DNA from: Puccinia triticina | Taxonomy: Eukaryota; Basidiomycota; Pucciniomycetes; Pucciniales; Pucciniaceae | Assembly (NCBI RefSeq): GCF_026914185.1 | Contig: NC_070560.1 | Span: 532,001 to 596,000, forward strand | DNA length: 64,000 nt | Reading direction: 5' to 3' | Shown: positions 1 to 12,597 of the stretch, piece by piece | Layout of the letters: each line of letters begins with the position of its first letter | How positions within the stretch are numbered: position 1 is the first letter of the stretch | The notes under the pieces: generated by a model | What the model was told of the DNA's origin: nothing | Seen by the model: only the letters and a program-made list of their open reading frames with translations | Database searches by the model: none | Made by a program: the position numbers and the translations under genes

Positions 1-1230
1 CTCCCACCTCTGCTTCTGCCCCTTCTCTGCCTTCAATGTGGAGCCCTCTATCCACAAGCAACGGTGGGTTGCTACTTTACTCTACAATAATCAAGCCTGC
101 AGAGTAAAGTAGCAACCTTCAGTTATTTTTTTCATGGTTATTGTTAATGCTAGCGCGCGGATAGCTGTGTCACAGTTCTTGTAACTGGCCTTTTCTGGCA
201 AAGTAACACTTTATTGTAATTACAGGTCAATTTTGCCATAAAATGGCCCTTTCATACAGCCGTTACTGGCCGTAAAGTAATAAATCCCTAATGGTCCTTA
301 GTACTAGCTGAAACAGTTCCTACTAGTACTCATGACCTGTGTGCTCAATAAGACTCTTGGCATGGGGAGGTATTTGCTTCACGCGCTCTAATTAGAGTCA
401 GTCTCTCAGCGCATGGAGGTAACTCCTCCGCGCGCTCTGGAAGCAGTCTCTTCGCGCGTGGAGGCAACTCCTTGGCTTTGCGCGCTCGAGGCTGACACTT
501 GACTTCAACACATTTAAAAACTCAACAAATCCCCTTGAGATTTTGTGACTGATCTTGCAAAAAAGCCCACATCAGGAGGGAACCGCACCCTATTAGCTCA
601 AAAATTGTGCATCACAAATTTTAAATGGGTTTTCATTGTACTCTGTATGTTAGTTCTAGTGCTGATCTCTATTATTAGCTCAATTTCATAAGAGGACATA
701 GGGGAAAACAGTGTAATTTTTTTTTTTTTTTGATATCCTTCATGTTTGTGCAGACAGAACTTTGAAAACTGAGTTGGCAAGCACAGACCTGGTTTGTGCA
801 AGATCCATGGTTTCATGGATTATGTATTTAGATATTTTTTAGAGTGAAATGAATGTTTTGAAATCCTCAAATTATGTACGTTGGACGTCGGGTTCAACCT
901 TGGTAATTGCAATCCAAAGAAGGTTGTTGCAGCAAGGAAATACAGATTCTGGAAGATTCCCCCGACCAAAGTTTGAAATCTAGGCTTGCCAAAAAGGAGC
1001 AGCTGTACGGTACACAAAACTCTCCTAGATGTTATCATGATTTGATTCACTCAGCCAAGTAATGTTTTTTATTTTACAAGATCCATGATCAGGAAGCCAT
1101 CCTGCTCACCCAGCTCAAACTTGGAACTATGTAGCTCATGATGACTTTGGAATGGTTTGCGCTATTTCAACAATGTGATTGTGTGTGTGTCAACCCAATA
1201 ATTAGTTACTAAGGCTGATGAGATGGGTTT
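1..1230. other. Intergenic, repeat-like sequence, no supported gene
   Basis: No ORF here looks like a protein; the longest (598-1050, minus) are short and without recognisable motifs. A perfect 17-bp inverted repeat (67-83 with 101-117, 17-nt loop) follows a CAACGGTGGG start at 59-68 that resembles the ends of the CAAC-type elements elsewhere in the window. From about 380 to 475 there is an imperfect duplication of a GCGCGCTCT...GGAGGYAACTCC block. The rest is A+T-rich without visible structure. Confidence 0.4.
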
Positions 1231-1537
1231 GTGGAGTACCGGTACATTGCTGTGACATGGTGGTGCCCCAAGCGTGGTGAGATGAGCTGCGTGCTCAATC
1301 TGGGTACTCATACTCCGGGGGGGCTCTCCGGTGCTCCCCGCGGGGTGGAGTATAACAGCTGGCGCCCGCCCCTGCCTGGGATTGGGCGGTCATTGTTTGG
1401 CTGGCTTTGTCTCTTCCGTATTCTATTTTTTCCTATTCCGCCACTTCGCTGCTCCCCTCCTTCCCTTCCTTCCCTCCTGCCCTCATCCCAGCCCATCCCA
1501 TCTCATCATCTCGCCCATCCAAGCCACAGACCAACCC

Positions 1538-4500
1538 ATGTCCCCACTCCCGTCGACTGCCGAATCCTGGGACTCCGACCCTGACCTAGTCCTCCCCGAT
1601 GGCCCACTCACCCTGCTCCAGTCGGACACCGAAGCCGAGGCCGAGACCTCATCCTCATCGGTATCCGCACTCTTCAGCACCAACGGAAACCACAGCGTCT
1701 ACTCGGTCGACGAACCTCATCCGAGCGACGACTACAAACAAAGAAGATCCTCCCAATCCAGCCAGGACGAAGAATCTGCCCAAGCCTCGAGGCGCGACAA
1801 ACAGCCCAGTAGGGCCAACAGAACATCCCTCCAGACTGATGAGGATGACCTGGACGATGATCGCAAGGGCGGAACCCTGACCCTCAAGAGCGCTCACGCA
1901 CCCAGCAACCGCAACCTCCACCCAGCCGACAACTTCACCTCCCTCTCTTCTCAACAGCCCACCCAGGAACACGACCGGTCTTTCTCGAGCGCCTCCTCCT
2001 CCGAGTGTCAATCCACCATCAAAGCCTCCTTCCTACCACTCCCCAACCCTGACTCTCAATCTTCCTCCAATCCTATCCATCACTACCGTCCCCAGAAAAC
2101 TCACTCGAAACGATCCACAACCCAAATCGATAGAACCGTCCTGGCTGTCCTTGCATCCGGCGCCAAGGGCACCGTCACCCGCCTCGAACCCAGCAAGAGA
2201 CCGAGCCCCGTCCAGGCCGGCCTAGATTGGGATGAGGATATCGTCCTACCCGAGGGGGGCCTCAAGACTGTCTTCAGGCCGACCAGCCATTCAACTGGGG
2301 ACGTCAAAAAGCAACCCAGCTTTGCGAGCGCAATCAGTGACGAGCTGGAAGACCTCAACCTGGGTCATCATCCCAGTTCATCTCGTTCAGGTAAGCTAAC
2401 CCGCATCCTTTTCTTTTATGTACCCCTCGTCGCTTCCTGACCTTGTCTTCTTCTGCCTCCCCCTTCCAGGCATAGCTTCCTCGAGCCATATCACTCGTCT
2501 TAACAATCAACCAACAAAATCTGCAATCCAATGCTCTACGGTCAATGAAGAAGACGGCGATTTTGGGGACGATTTCGAGCTACCACCCTCCGGCCAATCA
2601 ATCAACCTGACCGACCCCAAAAAGAATTCCCATCGACAATCCATCAGCAAACCGAACAGTGCTGTCAGTCTAACAAGCTCCGAGTTTGATGGACTGGATG
2701 ATGATCCATTCGATCCTCCAAAGTCATCAGCCTCCTCCTGTCGGGGTAGCATCTTCATGACCACCCTACCCAACAGCTCGGCGAACTCGATTAGTCAATC
2801 CAACGGCAACCGGGGCTCGATTGACGACAACACCCCAAGGATTCGAACCCGTCCAAGTTTGACCCCCAGTCTGATGTCTGACCGCTCGTCCTCATCCTTC
2901 CCAGAGATCGAAGATGACATCAACGAGGGCTTCTTCGATGATATCGAATTCCCTCCTGAATTTGGCGTCCTCAACAACCTCGCCCCCGCCCCAAGCTCAT
3001 CCACCCCCACCTCCACTTCTGGCCCTGCTCCCCCTCAGCCCGCTCCATCCGCCCTGCCCGACCCAAAAGGTAAACAACCTGTTCGGGCACGTGGGCTCGA
3101 CTTGCAGACTTTTCTGCGCTCAAAGCTTCAGGCGCGCACCTTGATGGCTGAACGTGCCAGTAAGAGAGTTTCAGCTCAACCCTGCCGTCTATTCCTCTCT
3201 CATTGTTTGCTTATTTCCCTGCTCATTTTCACTGCTGCCCATCAAGATTCATCACAATTCAGAGAGAATATTTCCACATTTGAAGATCGAAATGACGAGC
3301 GTGTTGAGGATGGCTTAGAGATCGAGACAGGAAGCATCCATACTGCCAAACTGCGGAGCCGGAAAAGTAGCTCACTCAGCTCTGCAAGTAGTCACGCTCA
3401 TCAATCGGGCCACAACAGTTATTTTCAGCAAGTACATGGCCAGAAATCAAAATCCAAACGGATCACTGTCCCCTTTCCGTCTTCAAACCACTCGATTGCC
3501 TCTACCTCACAACCCAGCGAGCGCCATGCTCGGTTTTCTAACAACCGTTCACCCTTGAATCAGAATCACGATGATAACACCAATCGATCAACTCCCCTAC
3601 CATCCTCATCCTCTGCAATCCTTCCCGGGAGGCCGACTTCTCACACATCACTCATCACCAGACCCAACTCCGCGATACCCCCTGGTACGTCCCATTCCAG
3701 GCTGCGTGCTTTGATTCCACATCGTCCCATCTCGGCCACCGGCATGGCTCCCAAGAGTGCCCCGTATAGCTGCTTTGTCAACCCACCTTCCACCGATTCT
3801 CTCCCACACCTCAAGGGAAAGAGCTTGAGATCAGCTGCTAGCCATGGCGAAATGTCGAACAACTCACCACGTGCTTCTCATCACTTAGGCACCGATACTT
3901 CATCCCGCGTTCAATCTCCACTTGGCAATCCCTCAAGAGCCGCTAGATTAGTGAGCAGAGTAAGCGCTGCCAGCTCTCTGCGCGCCAGAGTATCAACCAT
4001 GGCAGCCTGTAATGGCCCACCCGTCCTGTCCGCTAGTAGTCAACGGACCTTGAAGCATAAAAAATCGGCAGCCGCGCTCAAGTCACTCAACCTGGGCTCC
4101 TCAGGTCCCCAATCCAACTCCTCGTCTCCCAGTGACGCTCGCCCACCTCTATCATCGCCGCCTGGATCAAATGGCTCTTCAAATGGGCGCGGCCTACAGC
4201 GCAAGCAGTCGATGCCCTCTTTGAACAGTCGTGAAAGCCATCATACGTCCAGCTCAGGCGGACTACCTCCTCACCTCGGAGGAGCCACTCCGTCTGGAAT
4301 GAGTGCGGCATCGGTTTGGAAGTCTGGTGCTGTCCCCCAGCCTAAAGCCAGGCAGCAACCCTATGATTATTCTTCCACGCCCTCCTCACCCAATCTAATA
4401 CCTGGCTCAGCACTTCCCTCCTATGCCGACCCTACCCGAGCATCCATGAACAGGCACGTCGGGGCCTCTGCAGCGGCCTCCGGATCGACTTCTGGACTTC

Positions 4501-6140
4501 CTGATCGAAGTAGTTCAGTCAATTCTAGGCGAAGTTCCACTGAGAGCGTCCGAGTAAATGCTTGTTCACCCGCCCCCCCTATGACGGTAAGCACACCTGC
4601 CGGAAGCAGTCGGCTGACGATGCCAACGATTGCCAGCCGACTCAAAGCCAAACCATCAATTATTCACGAGGAGCACTCCTCAAACTCGAGGCGCTGGACT
4701 ACCAATGGAATGTCGGCTGTGATACCACACCAGCTACGTCGACCTCGAAGACCGAGGACGTACGGTGATGGGACTGAGTTGGATGAATTCGATGACTTGC
4801 CGACTAGTAAGGAAAAAGAAAAACAGTTCACACGGGCTGTCAAAAATACTTCCAACTCCACTCGAGTCTCCAGCAAACTCGGCTCTGTTGGTCCGACTAA
4901 CCCGAACAATGAGAAAAAAGATGGAACGAACCATCCCGTGGCTGGCAGCAGCAGTCAAAGGAGCCGTAGTAGACTCGAGGCTAGGAAGGCCGAGGGCGTC
5001 CGTCGAAGAGCTCTGGCTATCAATGCTCACATCAAGAAAATCTCGACCAAGAAGGGCCTGATCCGACAGATGAGTGGTAATACCCTAAGTCAGCGTAAGC
5101 CTATATCCTCTTCTTGACTATCCCCCCAACGGTTTTCTGACTGAATTTGAGGGGTGCAGTGTCAACCAACACTGAAATGAGATGGAACGACGAGGAGGCG
5201 CGGTGGGAAGGAAACGAGCACGTCCTCAGAGAGTTCGACAACGTGCTGTCCACCTCATCAAGGCCGGCATTGATCAGTCAACTGTCGATCCAGTCTCCTC
5301 ACATGAGGTCGCCGACTGGCGCGATGCCAGAAGACATGCCCGAGAGTTTGATGGGTAGTTTCAGGCCGACCAAAGCGCAGAACCATGTGGTTGGAGGGAT
5401 GATCTTTGACACGGAGTCGATGTCCTGGAAGAAGGTCCCGGGTGGCGGAGTTGACGAGGATGAGCTTCAATTGGAGTCTGACGAGGAGCTCGAGCTGCGT
5501 TGGCTCGCCGACGACGAATCCTCGTCCCGGCAAAAACCCCTCGGGGGGCTCGGCAACGACGGCTGGAACTCGCTCTCCTCCTCCGTCTCCTCCCCGCATC
5601 CGCAACACAAACACGAGTCTGAAGACGGAGCTACCAGAAACCGTGGCAGACGCTCCGGCAGCTTTTGGCTGGCCTGCGTCGAGGCCGAGGAGCGACATAA
5701 GAAGGAGATCGCTAGCTGGATACCCGTCGATGACGACCAACCGCAACGCCCTCCCCAGGCCAATAAGCCGGCCAAGAAAGTTACTGCTTCTGGGAGCAGC
5801 AGCCACCAACCAGTCAAGCTCAAAAAATCTAACCTCTCTTCTAACCATACGCCCTCTTCTGCCTCCTCGACGTACCATAAAACTCACCATCTCAATCCCC
5901 CCAGTACGGGAAAACAAGTGCTTTCCTCAAACCACAAACCGGCCTCCGCCGTCCCTCCCACCCATTCTCATGGCAGATTATCTGACCCTGACCGCTGTTA
6001 TTTGCAGGAAATCCGCAAGGTTCGTCGCTTCTTCTCTGACACACTCTCTTTACATTTCCCTATTCTTGATCGTTGGCGGCATTGGGTCTTCGGGGGCTGA
6101 TTTGTTTACTCGTTCTTAGTTGGTTTCTGAGGAGTTTTGA
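1538..6140 (+). CDS. BYR4: Byr4/Bfa1-family subunit of two-component GTPase-activating protein
   Basis: Exons 1538-2390, 2470-3159, 3247-5094, 5160-6019 and 6120-6140 give 1423 residues in one continuous frame. In yeasts Byr4/Bfa1 works with Cdc16/Bub2 as the GAP for the septation/mitotic-exit GTPase at the spindle pole body. Seen: repeated acidic motifs, SWDSDPDLVLP near residue 7, LDWDEDIVLP near 229, DDFELPPSG near 316 and DDIEFPPEFG near 440; LDLQTFLRSKL near 494; a long Ser-rich middle; then the family C-terminus MRWNDEEARWEGNE near 1136, GGMIFDTESMSWKK near 1209 and a final CYLQEIRKLVSEEF. The start is the ATG directly before the first acidic motif; upstream in-frame codons translate a pyrimidine-rich leader. 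All junctions are GT-AG and phase-consistent. The protein is longer than the yeast homologues because of the low-complexity middle. Identification is secure; the 3160-3246 intron is less so because it is stop-free and in frame. Confidence 0.86.
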
Positions 6141-7793
6141 GTCCGCGCGGAATCCCCTTGCTTGCGGTCGACATACCCGTCGTCCCCCGATCTCTCTTGC
6201 CGCGCATACATAACAACATCGCTCTTCCCGAATCCGCCCCCGTCCCCGGCGTCGTGTCTCTTCTCCCACCACCTATCAACAACCGTCCCAAACAACCGAT
6301 GTATATACGTTTTCCTCTTTGCTATGTACATCAACTGCGCTTTCTAGACGCCGTCTTCTTGCCGCCGCCTCGACTCCTCTCTGCTCCCCGAAGCCCTCCC
6401 CCCAGAAAAACTTCCTTCGTGGCACAGCACCAAACATCAATCAAGAGTATCAACAACCACTTAAACTACTCCTGCTCTCCAAAAGACATTTATATACTTA
6501 TATATATACACCGAGAAACCTTCGCGCTTTGGATCCTCTCCACATTTACGCCGCCCTCGGCGCTCGCCCTGTTTCCTCCCTCGTGATACAACATCGACAC
6601 ACCCATCGACACACCCCTCCCCTTCAACCTATGCCAAAACTTCGAAACACTTGACCCCCCGCCCCGCCCTTTTTTGGTTCGTAATTATTATACATGAGCA
6701 GTGTCTTGCTGGACCTCCTCGTTATGGGCCTCCGTACTCTCTCCACATATGTTCACATCCCCCAAAACTCCTATATACTCACCCCGCTTATATTTTCTCA
6801 GTAATTATTTTATAGATTAAGCTCCCAGCGTGGACACAGCCTTGCGTGTCCGCCATCATTCTTCCCCACCTTCCCCTTCTTTTTCTGTCTGACTCGATTC
6901 TTGCCTGTTCTCTTTTGTTTTGTTGGCGAGCTGTGTGGTCCTTTTTTAGATTTTGGCGTTGGTTGGTTTCCCATACACAGAACAGATATTCTTTGTTCTT
7001 GAGTACTGTGTGTAGGGGCCTTTCTTGTTGTTGTTTTGGTGAATTGTTGTTGTCAACATTGATATATATATCTATAAATACACATAAAATATTATAAAAA
7101 CCCATGCTTATTATTAGGGGTGCCACAGACCTGAACAGGAAAATGGGTGGAATGGAAACAGAAGGAAGCTGGCGAGTAAGGGAGTTGAATTGGAATTTGG
7201 TGGTACATGTTAAGACTTGCAGGAGCAAAAATAAGTGTGCGGAAAGTGTGTGAAAATTGATCTTGCCTTGGCTCGGGCCAGGAATGGATTTAGCGTCGCT
7301 CGGGCAAGCCGTCGGTCCAATTATTTATGTATCATCCAAGCCGTCTCCGCCCGTTTCCTTCCTGCACACTTTTCCGGGCAGGACTCCGTTGCGCGGGGGC
7401 AACGGGTTCCTGGCCGTAGATCCGGTGGTCCCCACTTCGCGTGGGTTTTCACCGTGATCGGTGTTCGGGTCTCGGATGAGAGCTCCTACGAAACCCTCTT
7501 GGTTTCGTCAGACACTAGGAGTGACCGGGCTACAAGCCGGTTGCTTGAGCCGGGGGCTAGTGATCCGGACGGAATCTCCCCTCCAGGGGCAGGGAGGAAA
7601 ACAAGGGGCCGCTGTGATAACAGCGGCGAGCTGGGGGGATAGTGCTACACCACTAACTCAGGGAGAAGCCTGAGCCTACGCGAGCCCCCCAACTTCGACC
7701 CTTGGATTCCCTAAGACCGCGAACACGAAGAGCTAAACGGAACAGAATACACTTTCACGAAAAACCTAAGTAGCCACAGTGTTGGCGTATGTG
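6141..7793. other. 3' flank of BYR4 and intergenic DNA, then the distal flank of a retroelement
   Basis: Directly after the BYR4 stop the DNA is C- and T-rich with ATATAT runs around 6490-6510 and 7060-7080, as expected for a 3' UTR and spacer. The ORFs here (for example 6788-7228 minus) are low-complexity and unsupported. From about 7250 the composition becomes G+C-richer; 7250-7790 is probably the non-coding 3' portion of the minus-strand retroelement that follows, but I found no terminal repeat to bound it. Confidence 0.35.
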
Positions 7794-9618
7794 TCAAATT
7801 ACAAAAGTCACTTGCGCCAGAATATCTATCAAATCGGCTGGGAGGTCAATTAGGACTTGGTGTCGTACCTCTTGGCCGGATCTTATCCCGCGAGACAAGG
7901 CGTCCGCGGTATTGTTTTTGGAAGAGACGCGTCGAGCGACCAGATTCACATTTTCTTTAATGAGGATTGTCTGGATCTTCATCCACTCTTCGTTCGTCGG
8001 TATGTCTCGCGAACGTTTGTTGTTTATGCCGTTCTCTGTGGTGGTGTTGTCCGTCCAGACCACCAAGGTTTTCCCCCGTTGCGACCTCAATCCCAAAAGC
8101 ATCAACAAGCCTAGGCGCACCGCAACCGTTTCTAGGTACGAGATCCGTTGAGGGTGCCCTCGTGGGTCGTGCAGCTTGAACTGGGCCCAATGGCGGCCTA
8201 TCAGCACCCCAATCCCAAACGAAGTCGATGCGTCACCTACCCAGCCGACGTCGATTGGCGGGCCATAATTGATGATGCGTGTGGGCTCGAAGTTCTCTAG
8301 AGTCGCTTTCCATAGTCCTAAATCCAACAGGACATCCTTTGGAGGGTGGCGTGCCGCTTTCTGGTATTGCCATGACATTAACCATCGGTACAAAGAGTTG
8401 AGATGGCATTTCAGGTGCGGTAATATGTAAGAGACGTGGTTGAGTCTCCCCGCCAAGATTTCGACCTGCTCATAACTGAATTTCTCCTTCTCATTGAGGA
8501 ACGGTAACAGTTGTGATATCCGCTTGTCAATCTTGCCGTCCGGTAGGCGTACGGTCTTTTCCATTCCATTCCAGACGAAGCCGATGAATTTCTGCTCCGC
8601 TGAGAACGCCGAGAACTTCTTCTCGTTCGCGAGGACACCGAGTTCCTTGGACTTTGCAACCACGTCTTTCATGTCTGTCGTGCTCCCCAGTGATCTGACG
8701 AAAAGGTTGTCGTCGACCCACCTGAAAATATGTAGCAATCAAGTCAAAATGAGACCTCATGATTTCTTTCCAAGCGTCTGCAGGTCGTCCGAAAGAGCCA
8801 CAGCCGGCCACTCCCCCAAACGTGATTCAAGTGTCCAGTAAAAATTTTCCGTGGAAGTCCTTAATCATCAGATACCTCCACTGTCTCATCTTGGTGGGAA
8901 TTTGCCGGTACACTTTTTCCCAGTCGAACAAGGCGAGTTCGACCGGGACCTTTACTTCTACGAAAAACTTTGACACCGTGTTAAAATTGTCCCAGGTCGT
9001 GTCGAAATCTTTTTTGTTCACAAAGGAATTCACAGATTTGACATTCGCGTCGTTTCTTGGGTAAGATAAATCATTTATGGGCCTGATTGCCCCGTCGCTG
9101 TTTACTACTGCGCCTAATGGATTAGACCTAAAAAAGCCCAACTTAGCATGGACCTCTTCTTGAGTAAATGGACCGAACATGCGACCCGCAAGCAACTCCT
9201 TCGCAATTGAATCTTCGACCTTGCTTCTCACGTTTTGCGAGGAAGCATGATTGTCCGGAGTGAAAAAGGCCACCCCCTTCACGACGTGATCCGGTATGCC
9301 TTGGTCAAAGCCAAACTCAAACCCGGTCAAAACGTCTCCGTACTTCTCCATCAACCCGTATGCCAATAGGCACCGCTCCCACGCTTTCAGATTCATCTCA
9401 CATGATACTTTTGTGGGCCATCTCTCAGCCCCCATTCCCCGATCGGGGCTGACATTACTTATCATAGTCGGTTCTTCATACAACCTGTAAAGAGATGACA
9501 CAATTTGCCAAGGAGAGAAATAACATAAAGTTTTAGAAATCATAACCAACTCATTGGAAGAGTGTAAAGAGCCACAAGTGAAGAGAGAGAGGAGGTGACA
9601 TAATATCAAGCTCTCCAA
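7794..9618 (-). pseudogene. Reverse transcriptase-RNase H of the DIRS-like element, broken
   Basis: The 9618-8827 part carries the N-terminal RT region, with GAVVNSDGAIRPINDLSYP and LFDWEKVYRQIP resembling RT motifs 1-3. A TGA near 8822-8827 then interrupts the frame, followed by AGCGSFGRPADAW. The catalytic motif appears as RWVDDNLFV at the start of the 8738-7794 frame, one base out of register with the preceding segment. Downstream lies RNase H with VGDASTSFG, LETVAVR, WTDNTT and ADALSRG. An acceptor-like sequence (TTTACAG) near 9486 suggests that the true start is upstream, or that an intron lies between gag and RT. The TGA could be a mutated CGA. Confidence 0.65.
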
Positions 9619-9692
9619 ATGATCACATGAGGAAGTTATTGTCTTAGATCATGCCAAAAAATACATAGCGGAAAAGAAAAGAGGGACAGCGC

Positions 9693-11328
9693 CTACTGCA
9701 TATATTTTTCTTTTAAAGGGGCTTTGCCACCAGCATCCCTTTTGTTCATAAACCTGGAGGACCCTTGTTCCACTGCAAAAAAAACTTGGTCAACTGCTTG
9801 CAGTTGACATGCAGGATACTCACGCCAAGCTGCCATTGTAACTCCACCTGAATGCACAAGTGTCTTTGTTGGCACAGTCACTGTGCAAGGTGCACAGTGA
9901 CTGTGCATTAAAGCTTGGGTTGAGTCAAACCTTGAGTAAGGCTGGTGTAACACCACAAGCTTCCTCAGAGTTACCGCATGTCAACTGCTCACAGTTGACA
10001 CAGTTTTTTTTGCAGTGTTCTTTTTCAAAACCTCCGCGGCCTCTCCCAGACAAAGATCTATGGGAGCCAGAAAACTCGATGTTATCCTTGAAACAATCAC
10101 GGTTTCTCTTCCCGTATCCGTCATCCTGCGCGTAGCGGCTGAAACCATCGAAGTCTTGTCTTTGATCCCCCCCGTAACGATCGCCAAAACCCCTTCCCCG
10201 GAACCCTCCACGACCTCGCCCTGAGGGTTTAGCATCGTATCTTCCCAAAGAATCCTTGTTCACCTTTGCTTTCGATTCTTTTGGCCTACCAGTTTTTGGA
10301 TTGCAGCCAAACTTCTTCCCTCCGTAAGCGTAAGGATTGTCGGTGAAATCCAATTCATTCAAATCCTTGGTCACGTTGTAGGCTCTGAGCCTAACATCTT
10401 CTCTAAAAACCGAGATATCGACTGCCAAAACAACACCGTCTTCAACTGGAACTTGATAGGAGAATGCGTTTTGCCTCACGATCATGTCGTACCAAAAACC
10501 CGTCAAAAACTTATGTTCTTCAATGATATAGTCAACATTTGCCTTATGTTGTAAAATCCATTCCGCAAATTCTGGAAAATTGTAGAAGTCCTTGTACATC
10601 CTATAAAAATTACGATGATTCGACGTCCATTTCGCAAATGACTGAGTCCATTCATTTGGATATTCGTACCCGGTATAATTTCCGTCTTTCTCATCAGATC
10701 TAGAGCGCTTATTTGTGTGAGCCTGTATCGCGTCCTCTTGCCAATCCTTGTTGAATATAGTTAAAGGTAGCGGTCCTCTGAATTCACGTATATTCTTGTC
10801 AAAATAAGGAGTGAATCCAACGTTGAAATGCTTCGGCAATGACCCTTTTATAAAAACTATAGTAGTTTTATCTCTCTTAGCAATGTTAGAAGATGGTGCA
10901 TTTCCATCTGTCGGCTTCAATCTTATGATGTCAGGTTTATGTGCCTTCAAATGATTTGAATGATTGTTTGCGCTTCCCCCAGCCAAATGAGTTCTCACTA
11001 ACTCAATGGAAGCAGACATGTTGTTGTACATTTTATAGAAAAAATCGGCGCTCTCTTTGTCGCCCTTCGCCACCGATTCTGCGACTTTATCCCACATCTT
11101 GTCCTTGTCTGACTTCACCAGTGGAGCATTAGTCACGACATTAGGATCATCAACAATGATCAATGGGATCGCCGGTTCAATTCGATCTTTGTTCTTTGTA
11201 ACCCGTACTTCAGACTCTCCAAGCTCAACTTGAGGAACGGTCAAAAGTATCGCTTTATATTTTGCGGCTATCCCTTCAGCCGACTTATCAATGGATTCTA
11301 TTGGGCCAGGGATTTCAGATAACCACAA
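9693..11328 (-). pseudogene. Gag-like ORF of the DIRS-like element, split by a MITE
   Basis: The 11328-10018 part encodes a basic, mostly alpha-helical protein ending in RGRGGFRGRGFGDRYGG-type repeats, as in nucleic-acid-binding gag proteins. It runs into the CACTG MITE at 10017. Removing the MITE and one TTC duplication joins this frame exactly to a short tail ending at the TAG at 9693. An additional stretch at 11506-11315 (starting MSNLLFFMTDTH) looks like the true N-terminus, one frame off, so there is probably a small indel or intron near 11320. No zinc knuckle is visible. Confidence 0.55.
9771..10017. mobile_element. CACTG-ended MITE (CACTA-like) inserted in gag
   Basis: Terminal inverted repeats of about 40 bp begin CACTGCAAAAAAAACT and contain a TCAACTG...GCAGTTGA mini-palindrome. 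The 3-bp target duplication TTC is present on both sides (9768-9770 and 10018-10020). An internal 15-bp stem (GCACAGTCACTGTGC and its complement) sits in the middle. CACT- ends with a 3-bp duplication are characteristic of the CACTA/EnSpm superfamily. The 247-bp element has no coding capacity. Confidence 0.85.
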
Positions 11329-11506
11329 TCATCACAGTGTAAGCATTAGTCTCCATTGGGATAATGCCACTCTTCAACATAGAGGGCCGACCTTTAAAAG
11401 CATCGCTATTGTCACTATCCAAGGCATCATTTCCAGCCTGTTGCATTGTATCACAAGCATCTTGATTAACATGCGTGTCTGTCATAAAGAACAAGAGATT
11501 TGACAC

Positions 11507-12597
11507 TTATATAAGCATGTTGCCAACAACTTAGGCTGATGATTTATATCATAAAGCTACTAACCATTTGCAGCTGGATCAAAAATTCCTTGATTATTAG
11601 TCATATTGTTCTTGACATCACGTTCACTACGTTCTAATCGTGTATCTAAACGGGTACAAGATTCCATTAGAAATCACGTAACATGACCAACAACTTAGGC
11701 TGTTATTGATAAGCAAGCCAACGACTTAGGCTGCTGAAAAATAGGCTAACCACTTGTAGTCCCACTTAATCCACCTAAATCTGCGCCTTCAGGTCCAGCA
11801 AGGTTTGAAGAACCTTTCTCCACTGCCGTATTCTTCTGCGCTAATCAACAAGTTGCTCGCTTTACCATTTCGTCGACCATTTTCTAGCTGGAGTCTTTGT
11901 TTAACAAAAAAAGGGAAATCAAAAAAGAAACAGTTTTGCTAGGAGAGGAAACTGGACGGCGGCAGGTGAGAGTTCGGTGCGGAATCTGGATGTGGGGGGG
12001 AGAGGCTTAAGGTTATGGCTTAGGCTGAGTCGACTCAGGGATAGTAAGTGCGGGTAGCTCACGGGCCTTCCTTCCCCTGTCTCACTCTCCTACACCCGGG
12101 GAGTCCATCCACGGGGAAATCACGTGGATTCCACGAGGACTCCACGTGGTAGCCGCGCGCAAGGTTGGACCAGCGGCTGTTGGTCCACACGTTCACGGGG
12201 TCACCACTGGGAGGATCACCCGTGGATTCCACGGCAGCTTTTGGCTCCGTGTGGAATCCCCGTGATCCCGGCGTGAAGGTTGGGCCCACGGGTGGATCAT
12301 GGGTCCTTCAACCGTGGACTCCCCGTGGATTTGCCGTGATACCCACGGGCGGGTCGAGCCCCTCAGCTTTCCGTGGGGACCACCAAGGGTGGTCCTGTAG
12401 TTTGGTTAGCCAGCCCCGGAGTGGATCAAATCCGCAGGTAATACTGTAGCAGAATGTGGTACCGCCAGGGTACCACGCGCTGCATTGCAACTGCAATGGC
12501 CATTGTAAAAGCATTGAAAAAATACATTGCAAAAGAGATACAAAATCACAGATAAAAAAAATATCTTGTTGATATCTGACCCAATCACTTTGGCAGA
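11507..12597. other. 5' flank of the retroelement and a palindrome-rich GC block
   Basis: A motif CCAACRACTTAGGCTG occurs three times (near 11521, 11688 and 11719), possibly part of the element's leader. From about 12085 to 12370 the DNA is full of CCACGTGG / CCGTGGATTCCACGG type short palindromes with no meaningful ORF. Confidence 0.4.

Larger units (their letters stand above)
7794..11506 (-). mobile_element. Degenerate DIRS-like retroelement (gag plus RT-RNase H)
   Basis: Reading on the minus strand from 11.5 kb to 7.8 kb: a gag-like ORF with an RGG-rich tail, then reverse transcriptase, then RNase H ending in an ADALSRG motif. No integrase and no LTRs are visible, which together with the ADALSRG RNase H suggests a tyrosine-recombinase (DIRS-type) element. 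However, I see no recombinase ORF in the window, so the class is an inference. The copy is broken by a nonsense codon, frameshifts and a MITE at 9771-10017. Outer boundaries are not determined. Confidence 0.6.

Noticed and set aside
5258..5917. 219-aa minus-strand ORF opposite the BYR4 C-terminus
   Set aside because: It is the antisense shadow of the conserved Byr4 coding region.
6788..7228. 146-aa minus-strand ORF after BYR4
   Set aside because: Low-complexity composition from A+T-rich 3' flank, no motif and no splice partner.
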